From NCBI GenBank assembly GCA_002502175.1, contig DAPQ01000019.1, positions 1 to 21,966 of the forward strand: DNA of 21,966 bases, in the 5' to 3' direction. Source of the stretch: Euryarchaeota archaeon UBA19. GTDB taxonomy: Archaea > Thermoplasmatota > Poseidoniia > Poseidoniales > Thalassarchaeaceae. The notes below the pieces were generated by a model. The model did not search any database. It had not been told where the DNA came from and was given only the letters and a program-made list of their open reading frames with translations. Positions within the stretch are counted from its first letter, which is position 1. Each line of letters starts with the position of its first letter. The position numbers were made by a program, and so were the translations under genes. Below, one piece after another: positions 13,545 through 21,966 of this stretch.

Positions 13545-14957
13545 TCACTCACAAATCGCAGCAATAGCGGCTGCGAGTGCAACGTTTAGCCGCTTAGAAT
13601 GAGGTATGTGCAACTTCTCGTCTGGACCGTGGGCATTATTTCCGGGACCTGATGAACCGGTGCAAAGGAAACAGGCCTCCGGATATTTACCCTGAATCAT
13701 CGCCATGAATGGAATTGTTCCACCGATCCAGGTAGCCATCGGCGGTTGCCCTGTTAGGTGCATACTGGCGGATTCAAGAGCCGAAGCAACCCCTTCGTGC
13801 AGGGGAGGCGCATGGAAGCCATCGGCAGGTTCGGTTGGCTTGTAAGTCACTTCTGCACCGTACGGTGGATTTTCCTCTAGAACCTGCTTTAGAATCTCTT
13901 GAACTTCATCCGCTTTCACCCCTGGTGGAATTCGGAAACTGAGTTTCAAGTCTGTATTTGTCCGCAGAACATTTCCTGCGGTCTGCACGGGAGGTATACC
14001 ATCTGCTCCAATAATCGAAAGAGCCGGTCTCCAATTGATATCCAATAGCATCTCACTAGATTCTTTTGACTGGGATTCGAGAGTCTCGACAACAGGCAAA
14101 GATGTCCATAATTCATCTCCGAGTATTTCTCCTAAGGCTACTGCTTCTCGTTTTATTTTTTCAGAAATTTGAACATGCATCTCTGGAATTAAGACCTCAC
14201 CTGTCTTTGAGTTTTCAACTCTGTCGAGAAGCATTCGCTGTATCCTAAACGAAGACGGAATTGCTCCTCCTGACATCCCAGAATGTACACCTTCATGAGA
14301 GACTCTAACACTTAGATTTCCAGCAACAAGGCCTCGCAGTGCCTCGGTTACCCAAATGTGTTCGTAACTTGGTCCTCCGCTGTCGAGAACTACGATTAGG
14401 TCGGGATCACCCAAGTCCTCGGTTAACGCGTCTAGGTAAGGAGGTAGGTCAAATGAGCCGGATTCCTCACAGGTCTCAATTAGAAAGGTGGCCTTTGGGT
14501 GGGGGATTCCAGCCTCTTGCAAAAGCCGAATTGCTGTTACACATAGATAACCGCCGTAACCATCGTCAACCGACCCTCTACCAAACAGGAAAGGGTCTCG
14601 TCTAACGGCTTTGAGTGGATGTAGACCTTCAGACCAAAGGTGGGGTCGGCTGGGTTGCTTATCTAAGTGAGAATAGAATAGTACCTCGCCACTTCCAGTG
14701 CCTTCAACAGTCACCAAAAGCACAGGGGTACGATCCTCAATTCGATGAACCTTGTAACTCATACCCTGAATTCCCTGATTATCTAACCATGAGCAGAATA
14801 AATCGATTGTAGCCTGCAATTCTCCTAATTCATCCCAATTAGGCTCAAACATTGGAGATAAGGCATGAATCTCGATAAATTCTCCTAGGCTAGGCAGAAT
14901 TGACTCTTCCCAAATCCTCTCGGCATTCTCTGCCATACTATCTAGGTCTACGGCCAT
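13545..14957 (-). CDS. M20-family metallopeptidase (dipeptidase / CNDP-like)
   Basis: This is a 470-residue zinc peptidase of clan MH, probably a cytosolic dipeptidase or aminoacyl hydrolase. The di-zinc site is complete: H97 and D99 (YSHLDKQP), bridging D131 (GRGSVDDGYGG), catalytic E164 with E165 (ETCEESGS), D192 (LDSGG), and H443 (GNNAHGPDEKL). The lid/dimerisation domain occupies about residues 210-370, with VSHEGVHSGMSGGAIPSSF at its start. No signal peptide is seen. The length fits the M20A/M20C dipeptidase group rather than ArgE or DapE (about 380). ATG 14957 has no Shine-Dalgarno sequence; an in-frame ATG at 14936 is the alternative. A 71-bp gap separates it from the upstream addA-like gene. 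Confidence 0.93.
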   Translation of the reverse strand: MAVDLDSMAENAERIWEESILPSLGEFIEIHALSPMFEPNWDELGELQATIDLFCSWLDNQGIQGMSYKVHRIEDRTPVLLVTVEGTGSGEVLFYSHLDKQPSRPHLWSEGLHPLKAVRRDPFLFGRGSVDDGYGGYLCVTAIRLLQEAGIPHPKATFLIETCEESGSFDLPPYLDALTEDLGDPDLIVVLDSGGPSYEHIWVTEALRGLVAGNLSVRVSHEGVHSGMSGGAIPSSFRIQRMLLDRVENSKTGEVLIPEMHVQISEKIKREAVALGEILGDELWTSLPVVETLESQSKESSEMLLDINWRPALSIIGADGIPPVQTAGNVLRTNTDLKLSFRIPPGVKADEVQEILKQVLEENPPYGAEVTYKPTEPADGFHAPPLHEGVASALESASMHLTGQPPMATWIGGTIPFMAMIQGKYPEACFLCTGSSGPGNNAHGPDEKLHIPHSKRLNVALAAAIAAICE

Positions 14958-15028
14958 GGACTTGGGTTATCGCTTAGGCAAATGGATTATTCCCCATAGG
15001 AGGCTCACAATTTAATTCCAAATTGGGA

Positions 15029-18000
15029 TTAAGTGATGAGTTCTGGAAGAGGTCCGCAGATTGGCAAATCTCCTCGACTGAATGGACATATTTTGCATAT
15101 ATGGGCCTCTGATGCAGGTCTTCTTTGGAAATCTGCTAATGGTAATTCTGTGACCAACTCCATACGAGCAGCAGTTGCAAGAATTTTATCCAAGTCCGCT
15201 TGTGCTGTGGCAAACATATCTTCTGGATAAATCACTAAGCGGCCTGAAACACCAACGAGTATCGCTGGCCTCTCTACTCGACGGCGCTGCCCTTCTGGCC
15301 TTGATGCCTCCATCTTCTCCAAAGCACGGTGATAGAGTACCAATTGTAATCGATGATGCTCCAACATATCCAATTCAGCATCATTCGCAGGCGATGTAGA
15401 GGTGTTTCCGTAGGCATCGAGTAATTTTCCTGAGCCTGTCAAAACAGACTCTGCCTGTTCCGTCTTTAGGTCAATAGGACGAATCGAAGAGGAACCATCC
15501 TCATGAGTTGAGCACAATACAAGGTCGATTGAACCATCCATATCGACAAAAGCGTTTGCAATATTCGCAAGTGTTTGCTCTCCATCTGGAGTCCATCTGG
15601 TCCTTGGTACAGACTCAAACGAAATTTCATTTGAGATAGTAAATGGGTATTCAGTACGTAACCCCTCAACTCTTTCGCCATCGATGATTTCTGCATTTGA
15701 TAACCTTCCAATATGGCCTTCTTCGATTCTTTGTAACATCACTGCAACAATCTCAGAGGTTTTCTCTCGATCTACACCCCTCGGTAGTAATTCGTCGAAT
15801 ACTTCTGCCATCAATCCACTATCCAATAGGCGACTATCTACCCTATTTGCCCAAGTTGTAGGAAGTGGCATTGAGGGTTGATTTCCTGAAGGCCCGGGGT
15901 TACCAATTCCAACCTCAAACATCCTGTGTACAATCAATCCCAATTCCGTTGGACTTGGGAGATTCGAGTCCTCATATTCTATGTTCGGTTCATCCATTTG
16001 GCGAGTTGAGCGCGAATCATCATCATCATCGAGCAGTTGGTTTGAGGAAGATATGGAATCTGGTTTCAATCCACCTCTTGTCTCGAACCAATTCCGGCGA
16101 GGGCATGAATCAATTTTCGATAATCTGTGAGGGGCTAATCGTATTCTCGCTCCTGTTTCCAATCTTGAGGAAAATTCGACATCAGACACTCTGTCATCGG
16201 TTGCAGCTTCATGTAACATGGTTTGGCGAACAAGTGGAGAGTGCAGTACATTCTCATCTGCATTTTCGCTGATTAGACAGTGAGGATTGTGGTAAATATT
16301 GATGCCCATTTTCTCCCGGCCCTCTTGTTCGGCTCTTAGCCATCCATCAAAACGAAGTGAACCTGGGTTGAGTATTCTATCGAGGCCTTCCTCTGAATTG
16401 AGAGGGTGTGGTTGGTTATCATCTTCCAAAGACATCCAAGGCGAGTCATCAGAAGTTTCACCTCTTCGATGTGAGGCTTGCCTAAGTGATTCAACCCACA
16501 TTTGTCCAAGAGTGGTTTGAGTAGCAGAATATCTCCAAGGCAAATGTAAACCAGAATCCTCCTGCCAACTAGTGTTGTCTGGAGATCCTACGATTACTAA
16601 ATGCTCCTCGGCCCTAGTTGCGGCGACATAAAGCAAGCGTCTAGCCTCTGCATTTTTCCTTTTTTGGGCGATTTTTTTTGCGTGTTCCCACATAGCCGAA
16701 ATTGGATATTCATCTCCTGGCCATGGAGCTGGATGTCCAGCGAAGAATTCGGGACTAACGATTAATCTTGATTGACTTTCATTGGTCAAGGTGATGATGC
16801 CTTTCGCACTAAACAGGTCAGTAACGAAGACTACTTTCGATTCTAGACCCTTTGAGTTGTGAATAGTCATCAATTGAACAGCGTCCCTCTCCGGGATATT
16901 TTTTGCTTCAAGAGCACGTCCTGCTTGTTCTCTCAAATCCCTCAGGCGGTCTGCAATTACAATCGCATCACGACCGACCGAATCAGAAATAGAGCGAACT
17001 TCATCGATGAATCGCTCGACATCCTGAATTGAGCCTTCATCACAGTGAGCTGTCAACAAATCAGATTGATCGATTGTTTCGAGCAGTAAGTCAATTATCC
17101 TTCCAGATGAGGAGAGATCAATCCATCTCTGAACTAATGCTCTTTGTCTAGGGTTTGAACTGTATTCGATGAGACGATACATTAGATTCTCATCTTGCCT
17201 TGTTTCAAGGAATGATTGTAATTCGGCGTCGCTCATTCCAATTAAGCAAGAGCGTGCCACCCAAGCAGCAGCGAATTTGCTATTCGGACGAGCAATGAAT
17301 TGGATCAATCCATCTAGGTCTGCGACAACTGGTCGTTCCATCAAGCCGCCTTCTCGGTCGGCTTGCACTGGTATGTCGTGATCCCGTAGATGTCTAACTA
17401 GGGCGTCTCGGATTTTTGAGCGGCTGGCCATTAGTACCATGATGTCACTATATCGAATGGGCTCTTCAGGTGCTGGTATTGTTACCCAATTCCCATCGGG
17501 TGCCATAACTCTAGTTTCTCGACATTGAGTCATAGCCTGTATCCGCTTTGCAATCATCATCGCTTGACGCTCATTAGAATCTGCTTTACCAGACTCGAAT
17601 GGATCGATGTAGGTTGTCAATTCGGTTGGAGGATTTTCTTCCCCATCATTCATCACAGGACATATCCATTCCAAGGTTCCGCGATTATTTTCTTTTGCAG
17701 GGGATGGTAACAATCGCTGAGCAGAGGCGTAGTAATCTGCGTCGGGGAAAAAGCGATGTCTGTCAGAGAATATATCCTCCCACCATTCGTTCATAACATG
17801 TAGAAGCTCTCCCTCTGTTCGATAGTTCGTAGTAAGAGAAATCTCACCTTCCGAACGAGCAGTGACCTCTTCTGGACTGAGTGAATTGATACCTTCAGTG
17901 GTTTCAAAATGTATCCATTCTGTTAGATTTCGCGCATTTTCTTCTGACAGTTGGGAGGCGCGTACAATTTGTCGCCCATGAGAAAATCTTGGGTCGCGGC

Positions 18001-20071
18001 TTGCTACGTCACTTCTGAGAACCGGTTCTCGAGTTAACTCAGATATGTTCTCATACTCATGTCGATTTATCGAACGAAGTCGGTGAGCAAATTGTCTGAA
18101 TCCAGCAACTTCGGCTTGCCTGAATGCATAGATTGACTGTTTCATGTCCCCGACATAGCAGACAGTTGGCTGCCAGTCTGTGTCTGGTTCGGTGAGTTCG
18201 TCGGTTGCAAGATACTCACGTGGCCCCCAAAGTCGTGACAGAATACGCCACTGAAGAGGTGAGTTGTCTTGAGCCTCATCGATAATGAAAGCTCGATACC
18301 TTCGCCTAATCTGTCGTAACCTTTGGTAACGGTGTTCGAGATCGCGACGGATTTCTGCTAGATTTGATGCAGAGTCTCCTGCCAATTCTGGATTTGCTTC
18401 CATCTCATCCAAGATAACAAATGCGCGATGAATGTGATCATCACGCCAAGTATTTTCTCCAATGGAATCTAAGGCTGAAATTAATGGCTCAGGGTAAAAT
18501 GTTCGGCAGACTCTTGGACAAGAATCCAACAATAAATCACCCGCTAGCAAGGCTATATCCCGATGCTCATGAACCTCTTCCCTCTCTTTTAGAGCATCCA
18601 CGATTCCAGCCAAACCTCGAAGAATGGTTCGAATATCATCGAGGTTTCTCGCTTCTGCTTCAATATTGAATGAATACCCCTTAGGACTAACTCCACTTGG
18701 AAGTCGTTCAGGCAATTCATCCGGAAGATGCCTCAGATTAAACCGAGCATTTGCTGGGATAATTGTGTCCTGTCTAGAATCTAGAATTAAGGCGAGTAAA
18801 GAGTGATGTTTCACTCTTTGTCCGACGTCTGAACCGAGAATATTTTTTGCTCGTGTATGGCAATTGTTCCATATCTCTCTAACGTTAGATTTGTCTGGGT
18901 CGTTTAGGGCTGTGTAAGATTCTATTCCAGGTCTCCATGGATAACTAGAGTGATTGGGTAATTTACCACCAGGGAAAGGGTTCCACTCATCTACCTTGAG
19001 AAGACTTCCTCCGACGATACACATGAAGACCCTGCTAAGCCATATCAAACGCTCCCAATCTTCTGTAGGCGGGCCCTCATCGGAGAGTAAGGATAAGACA
19101 TGGATTCTGGTTCCCGCTTCCCAACCATTAGTGAATAACCTAGGATAACTACGAACACAATCTACGTAATCCTCGATAATCGATTGAATCGTATTTGTCA
19201 CTTGTTCAATGTCTTCGGCCCTAATGGAAGTCATGAGGCGTTGTTGCAAACGCTCCGGATCTACACTACCATCAAGGCCTAGCAGACCTCTTTCTCCTTC
19301 TGAAATAAATATCGATTTAGAAATTATAGGGTTGAGTATGTTGGTCGCACGGTTACGTCCAGAATAGTGTTGAGTTATTCTGTCCCGGGCTGCTAAAACC
19401 GCTTCAACATCATTAGATGGAATTCCAGCATCTACTGCATCACCGTACAAATTAGGGGAATTAGGTAATCTCCAAAGTGTGTTGATACTTTGTTCAGTAA
19501 TTCGTAAAATCTCTGACTCGGTGACAACGTCTTCTCCGAATTCGTCCCCGAGATAGCTACGATATGGAGACACTAATTGATTGAAGAACGAGTCAATAGT
19601 GCCAATTGGAGCATCTTCTAACAACATCAACAATTGTTCAGGGAATCCTTCGTGAGTGATCCTTGGGTCTGCGTCAAATTCGCCGGATGTCGTGAATGAA
19701 CCGGATTGTAATCGTGCGATTTTTTTTCTTAATTTATCTCTCATCTGGTCGGCAGCGGCTACTGTAAATGTCAGAAGTACTACTTCTGCTGGTAGCAAAC
19801 CCTCCCAATCTTGCAAATTCATCCTTTGGGAAGAAGGTGAAATTAGAGTGCCGCCCTCTAATTCTCTGGGCCGTTCTGGTCTTGGAAGGAGGCGTGTTGC
19901 GCGTTGATCCTTCTCGAGATAATGCTGAACAACTCTCTCTACAATAGTCATAGTCTTGCCAGTTCCAGCGCCAGCGTCGATTACAATGTGTGAATCTAGA
20001 TTAAGCGCTAGGCGCTGGCCAGTGTTCAGAGTGATGGGTTCCGAATTATCCTCAACATTACTCATCGTCAT
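15029..20071 (-). CDS. addA: AddA-like (UvrD/RecB superfamily) helicase-nuclease with C-terminal Fe-S-type PD-(D/E)XK domain
   Basis: This is a 1680-residue superfamily 1A helicase fused to a nuclease. Helicase motifs: Walker A AGAGTGKT (33-40), Ia TFTVAA (101-106), II DEAQD (598-602), III GDMKQSIYAFR (641-651), IV NYRTEGE (749-755), V TIHNSKGLE (1069-1077), VI LLYVAATRA (1146-1154). Nuclease residues: H1382 (IVHRMFE), D1516, D1534 and K1536 (IDLKT), Q1576 (LQLVLYHRAL). Cysteines C1323, C1659, C1662 and C1672 flank it in the AddB/Cas4 Fe-S pattern. It would process double-strand DNA ends with its partner. It is longer than bacterial AddA (about 1200), mostly between motifs Ia and II and between III and IV. 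ATG 20071 overlaps the upstream stop (ATGA) and follows GAGGTGA. Confidence 0.9.
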   Translation of the reverse strand: MTMSNVEDNSEPITLNTGQRLALNLDSHIVIDAGAGTGKTMTIVERVVQHYLEKDQRATRLLPRPERPRELEGGTLISPSSQRMNLQDWEGLLPAEVVLLTFTVAAADQMRDKLRKKIARLQSGSFTTSGEFDADPRITHEGFPEQLLMLLEDAPIGTIDSFFNQLVSPYRSYLGDEFGEDVVTESEILRITEQSINTLWRLPNSPNLYGDAVDAGIPSNDVEAVLAARDRITQHYSGRNRATNILNPIISKSIFISEGERGLLGLDGSVDPERLQQRLMTSIRAEDIEQVTNTIQSIIEDYVDCVRSYPRLFTNGWEAGTRIHVLSLLSDEGPPTEDWERLIWLSRVFMCIVGGSLLKVDEWNPFPGGKLPNHSSYPWRPGIESYTALNDPDKSNVREIWNNCHTRAKNILGSDVGQRVKHHSLLALILDSRQDTIIPANARFNLRHLPDELPERLPSGVSPKGYSFNIEAEARNLDDIRTILRGLAGIVDALKEREEVHEHRDIALLAGDLLLDSCPRVCRTFYPEPLISALDSIGENTWRDDHIHRAFVILDEMEANPELAGDSASNLAEIRRDLEHRYQRLRQIRRRYRAFIIDEAQDNSPLQWRILSRLWGPREYLATDELTEPDTDWQPTVCYVGDMKQSIYAFRQAEVAGFRQFAHRLRSINRHEYENISELTREPVLRSDVASRDPRFSHGRQIVRASQLSEENARNLTEWIHFETTEGINSLSPEEVTARSEGEISLTTNYRTEGELLHVMNEWWEDIFSDRHRFFPDADYYASAQRLLPSPAKENNRGTLEWICPVMNDGEENPPTELTTYIDPFESGKADSNERQAMMIAKRIQAMTQCRETRVMAPDGNWVTIPAPEEPIRYSDIMVLMASRSKIRDALVRHLRDHDIPVQADREGGLMERPVVADLDGLIQFIARPNSKFAAAWVARSCLIGMSDAELQSFLETRQDENLMYRLIEYSSNPRQRALVQRWIDLSSSGRIIDLLLETIDQSDLLTAHCDEGSIQDVERFIDEVRSISDSVGRDAIVIADRLRDLREQAGRALEAKNIPERDAVQLMTIHNSKGLESKVVFVTDLFSAKGIITLTNESQSRLIVSPEFFAGHPAPWPGDEYPISAMWEHAKKIAQKRKNAEARRLLYVAATRAEEHLVIVGSPDNTSWQEDSGLHLPWRYSATQTTLGQMWVESLRQASHRRGETSDDSPWMSLEDDNQPHPLNSEEGLDRILNPGSLRFDGWLRAEQEGREKMGINIYHNPHCLISENADENVLHSPLVRQTMLHEAATDDRVSDVEFSSRLETGARIRLAPHRLSKIDSCPRRNWFETRGGLKPDSISSSNQLLDDDDDSRSTRQMDEPNIEYEDSNLPSPTELGLIVHRMFEVGIGNPGPSGNQPSMPLPTTWANRVDSRLLDSGLMAEVFDELLPRGVDREKTSEIVAVMLQRIEEGHIGRLSNAEIIDGERVEGLRTEYPFTISNEISFESVPRTRWTPDGEQTLANIANAFVDMDGSIDLVLCSTHEDGSSSIRPIDLKTEQAESVLTGSGKLLDAYGNTSTSPANDAELDMLEHHRLQLVLYHRALEKMEASRPEGQRRRVERPAILVGVSGRLVIYPEDMFATAQADLDKILATAARMELVTELPLADFQRRPASEAHICKICPFSRGDLPICGPLPELIT

Positions 20072-21966
20072 AGATTATCACCTCTGACTCTAACATCACA
20101 TACCGAAGTTACGGGACAGAATTTGCAGGCGTCCTCGCTCGGAGTTGGGTGGACCCGCCCATTGGCTGCGCCTGCTGCAGTGGCAAGGGCAGTAGTAAGG
20201 CGCTGAGCTAACCAAGCCCTGAATGAGTCACTAGCTTGTTCTGGTTCTTCATCGGGGAAACGATGCATTTGAGATGTTTGAGGGCGACTCCTATCTCCTA
20301 ACTCAAGCGAAGAGGATGCCTCATTAATATGGCCTGAAACTTCTAAGAAATGATTAGTATTATGGCCAATTACACTGATTCCAGCAGCGATTACCAAGTC
20401 ACCTGGATGTGCTATCTCCCAAGCTCTTGCATATAGTGCAAGTTGTAACTCCTCTAGTAACCCCAAGCGATGTCGTTTGATCGGTTTACCTTCACTGGTT
20501 TTTATATCGCGAATGATAATTTGTCTACGAGGTCGCCAATCCTCACCATCTAGTCGGATTGGTGCTACTGTTTGGGATCCATTTTCATCCTCAAAAAAAG
20601 TCATCTCAGAATCGAATGGGACTAAATCGACTCGATCTATTTCTCCCCTCAATCTCAAGGAGGGTAATTCGCCGTGACCATGGCTGGATATCTCTTCTGG
20701 AAGAGATATTTCTATCCCATCTTCATCGAAAGAAAGTGCCTCCCATTCGATTGCTATCGGTATTGCCCCGGATAATGTTCGTTCCTCTGCAATCATTCGA
20801 CCAATTCTGCCGGCTAAGGGTGTTGGGCTTTCTTCACCGAGCCAATCAAACCACTCATTTCTCGTAAAGCCGGTTAGCATACGTAAGCGAGTATTGGAGA
20901 CTGCGTCGGTCCTCTCTAACCATGGGGCTAAATCAGCAAGAATACTTAGAGCGATAGATTGTAATTCGGAATCGCTTTGACTTGCATTTGCAATATTCAA
21001 AGGTAAGTTGCTAGTTTGTATTTCTTCGATTGTTCGTTCTTTATTCTCCTCGACGCCTAGAATTTGCTCAATCAATTGATGGTGGACTTTGTGGAGCAAA
21101 TTTCCTTGCACTCTAGCATCGAGATCTTCCCTTTGACGCTCCTCTTCTTTAGCATACAAACCTCGGGTTAGCCAACCTTTTCTTGGACAGGATAGCCACT
21201 GTTTCAGGCGACTTGCTGACCAGATTGGAACTGTTTGTCCCGCACCATTGGTATGTCCATGTCGTGAATCGAATGGGATTGAACCAGTTTCTTCAGGACG
21301 GAGTGGTCTTGGGTCAATTGAGGCCATCCTTGGGCCTCCGACTACTGGCCACCGTGAGGCCATCCTGGGACTAACCTTGTTCTTTGGTGGGCTGACGATC
21401 AATCGTCTATCTTCAATGCCCCAAAGGTGGGGGATGGCGGATTCGGGTAGGTATCCTTGCTCATCTAAGCCCCTTTGTATTCGTCGTTCTCGATCGTGTT
21501 GTATTTCTATGTCTAGAGGTATTGAAACCGCTGAGGGATTGAGAGGTAATCTAGATGGTGGTTCCATATCCCTCAATGAGTTACCATCTTGCCATCTTTG
21601 ATTACTCGAGTCATTTTCTCTAATTGGAGATTCGTCCAAGTTAATGGAAATTGAATCCGGACTGTGAGTACTAATCCATTCGCGAATTGGAGCGGCGACC
21701 GGCGTAGATTTATCCTCGCTAGGATCTAAAATTACAATCTCTGAATTTGCCGCACTTAGCAAATGAAAGAAATGATGACGAGCCTGGCGAATTGGAGTAT
21801 CTGGTCGAAGAATTCCTAGTCTATGTCTTTCCTCTTCTCCAAGCAGAGGGACTTTGTGAACTCGTAAATCCCAAGAAGAGCTGGATATGTTTGCTAGAAT
21901 TATCAAATCTGCATTACAACCCAAAGCATCCTCTGGGGTACATAGACGGACACGGCTGTATGAATT
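20068..21966 (-). CDS. addB: AddB-like subunit of the helicase-nuclease, partial (5' end beyond the window)
   Basis: The 632 visible residues are open to the right edge with no stop, so the gene begins outside. A TTG at 21924 is not the likely start, because the residues before it (VRLCTPEDAL) continue the helicase-like fold. The first 70 residues look like the end of an AddB-type helicase domain (DLIILANISSSSWD, VPLLGEEERHRLGI). The nuclease domain, numbered from the TTG, has C246 (SCPRKGW), H278 (NLLHKV), D430 (GEIDRVD), D473 and K475 (RDIKT), Q494 (LQLALYARA), then C600, C603 and C609 (CKFCPVTSVC). That is a complete Fe-S-type PD-(D/E)XK site. Its stop overlaps the addA start by 4 bp. A Pro/Arg-rich linker (about 120-230) joins the domains. 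Confidence 0.85.
   Translation of the reverse strand, partial: NSYSRVRLCTPEDALGCNADLIILANISSSSWDLRVHKVPLLGEEERHRLGILRPDTPIRQARHHFFHLLSAANSEIVILDPSEDKSTPVAAPIREWISTHSPDSISINLDESPIRENDSSNQRWQDGNSLRDMEPPSRLPLNPSAVSIPLDIEIQHDRERRIQRGLDEQGYLPESAIPHLWGIEDRRLIVSPPKNKVSPRMASRWPVVGGPRMASIDPRPLRPEETGSIPFDSRHGHTNGAGQTVPIWSASRLKQWLSCPRKGWLTRGLYAKEEERQREDLDARVQGNLLHKVHHQLIEQILGVEENKERTIEEIQTSNLPLNIANASQSDSELQSIALSILADLAPWLERTDAVSNTRLRMLTGFTRNEWFDWLGEESPTPLAGRIGRMIAEERTLSGAIPIAIEWEALSFDEDGIEISLPEEISSHGHGELPSLRLRGEIDRVDLVPFDSEMTFFEDENGSQTVAPIRLDGEDWRPRRQIIIRDIKTSEGKPIKRHRLGLLEELQLALYARAWEIAHPGDLVIAAGISVIGHNTNHFLEVSGHINEASSSLELGDRSRPQTSQMHRFPDEEPEQASDSFRAWLAQRLTTALATAAGAANGRVHPTPSEDACKFCPVTSVCDVRVRGDNL
20078..20084 (-). 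promoter_or_regulatory. ribosome binding site of the addA-like gene
   Basis: Minus-strand GAGGTGA lies inside the 3' end of the addB-like gene and 6 nt before ATG 20071. It selects that start over the ATG two codons later and indicates coupled translation of the two subunits. Confidence 0.75.
21319..21366. repeat. short in-frame direct repeat inside the addB-like linker
   Basis: The 12-mer TGAGGCCATCCT occurs at 21319-21330 and 21355-21366, a 36-bp period. On the coding strand it gives two copies of PRMAS spaced 12 residues apart (PRMASRWPVVGG then PRMASIDPRPLR). It lies in the low-complexity linker before the nuclease domain. Confidence 0.6.

Noticed and set aside
15009..15024. AATTT/AAATT inverted repeat after the addA-like gene as a terminator
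   Set aside because: Only a 5-bp A/T stem, expected often by chance in A/T-rich spacer, unlike the G/C-rich hairpins elsewhere.
21867..21924. TTG at 21924 as the real start of the addB-like gene
   Set aside because: The frame stays open to the window edge and the residues before the TTG continue the conserved helicase-like strand, so the gene is truncated by the window.

Overview
The window looks like a chromosomal segment of a marine Group II (Poseidoniales-type) or related Thermoplasmata-lineage euryarchaeon. This is inferred from gene content and from an AddAB-like pair next to archaeal information-processing genes; no rRNA or marker gene settles it. The archaeal signs are P0 (L10) and P1 (L12) stalk proteins with matching acidic tails, Sec61-gamma-type SecE, Spt5-type NusG, an AK6/Fap7 kinase, RaSEA of archaeosine synthesis, and archaeal YchF. 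Many downstream operon genes carry a strong GAGGTGA ribosome binding site 4-6 nt before the start. Several first genes have none and may be leaderless.

Layout. A Ca2+/H+ antiporter (minus strand) diverges from a plus-strand run: AK6/Fap7 kinase, CDP-alcohol phosphatidyltransferase, ftsZ, secE, spt5, L11, L1, P0, P1 (1239-7346). The ftsZ-secE-spt5-L11-L1-P0-P1 order is the familiar euryarchaeal division/secretion/elongation/stalk cluster, but two members are abnormal: spt5 has an N-terminal Nudix-like domain with a broken Nudix box, and L11 is only its C-terminal domain. Next comes a minus-strand block (7482-11984) read RaSEA, an 85-residue two-helix membrane protein, a 550-residue polytopic protein resembling the catalytic subunit of cbb3-type heme-copper oxidases but without the canonical heme and copper histidines, then YchF. 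One plus-strand gene, a membrane-anchored left-handed beta-helix acyltransferase, follows. The rest is minus strand: a coiled-coil acidic protein, an M20 peptidase, and a two-gene AddAB-like helicase-nuclease operon. Its first gene runs off the right edge.

The stretch from secE to P1 links protein export, transcription elongation and the ribosomal GTPase-associated centre. The last two genes would form a double-strand-break resection complex with two Fe-S-type PD-(D/E)XK nuclease domains. No tRNA, rRNA, CRISPR array, insertion sequence or integrase was seen. No gene-free gap exceeds about 140 bp. Compact perfect hairpins follow several gene ends.
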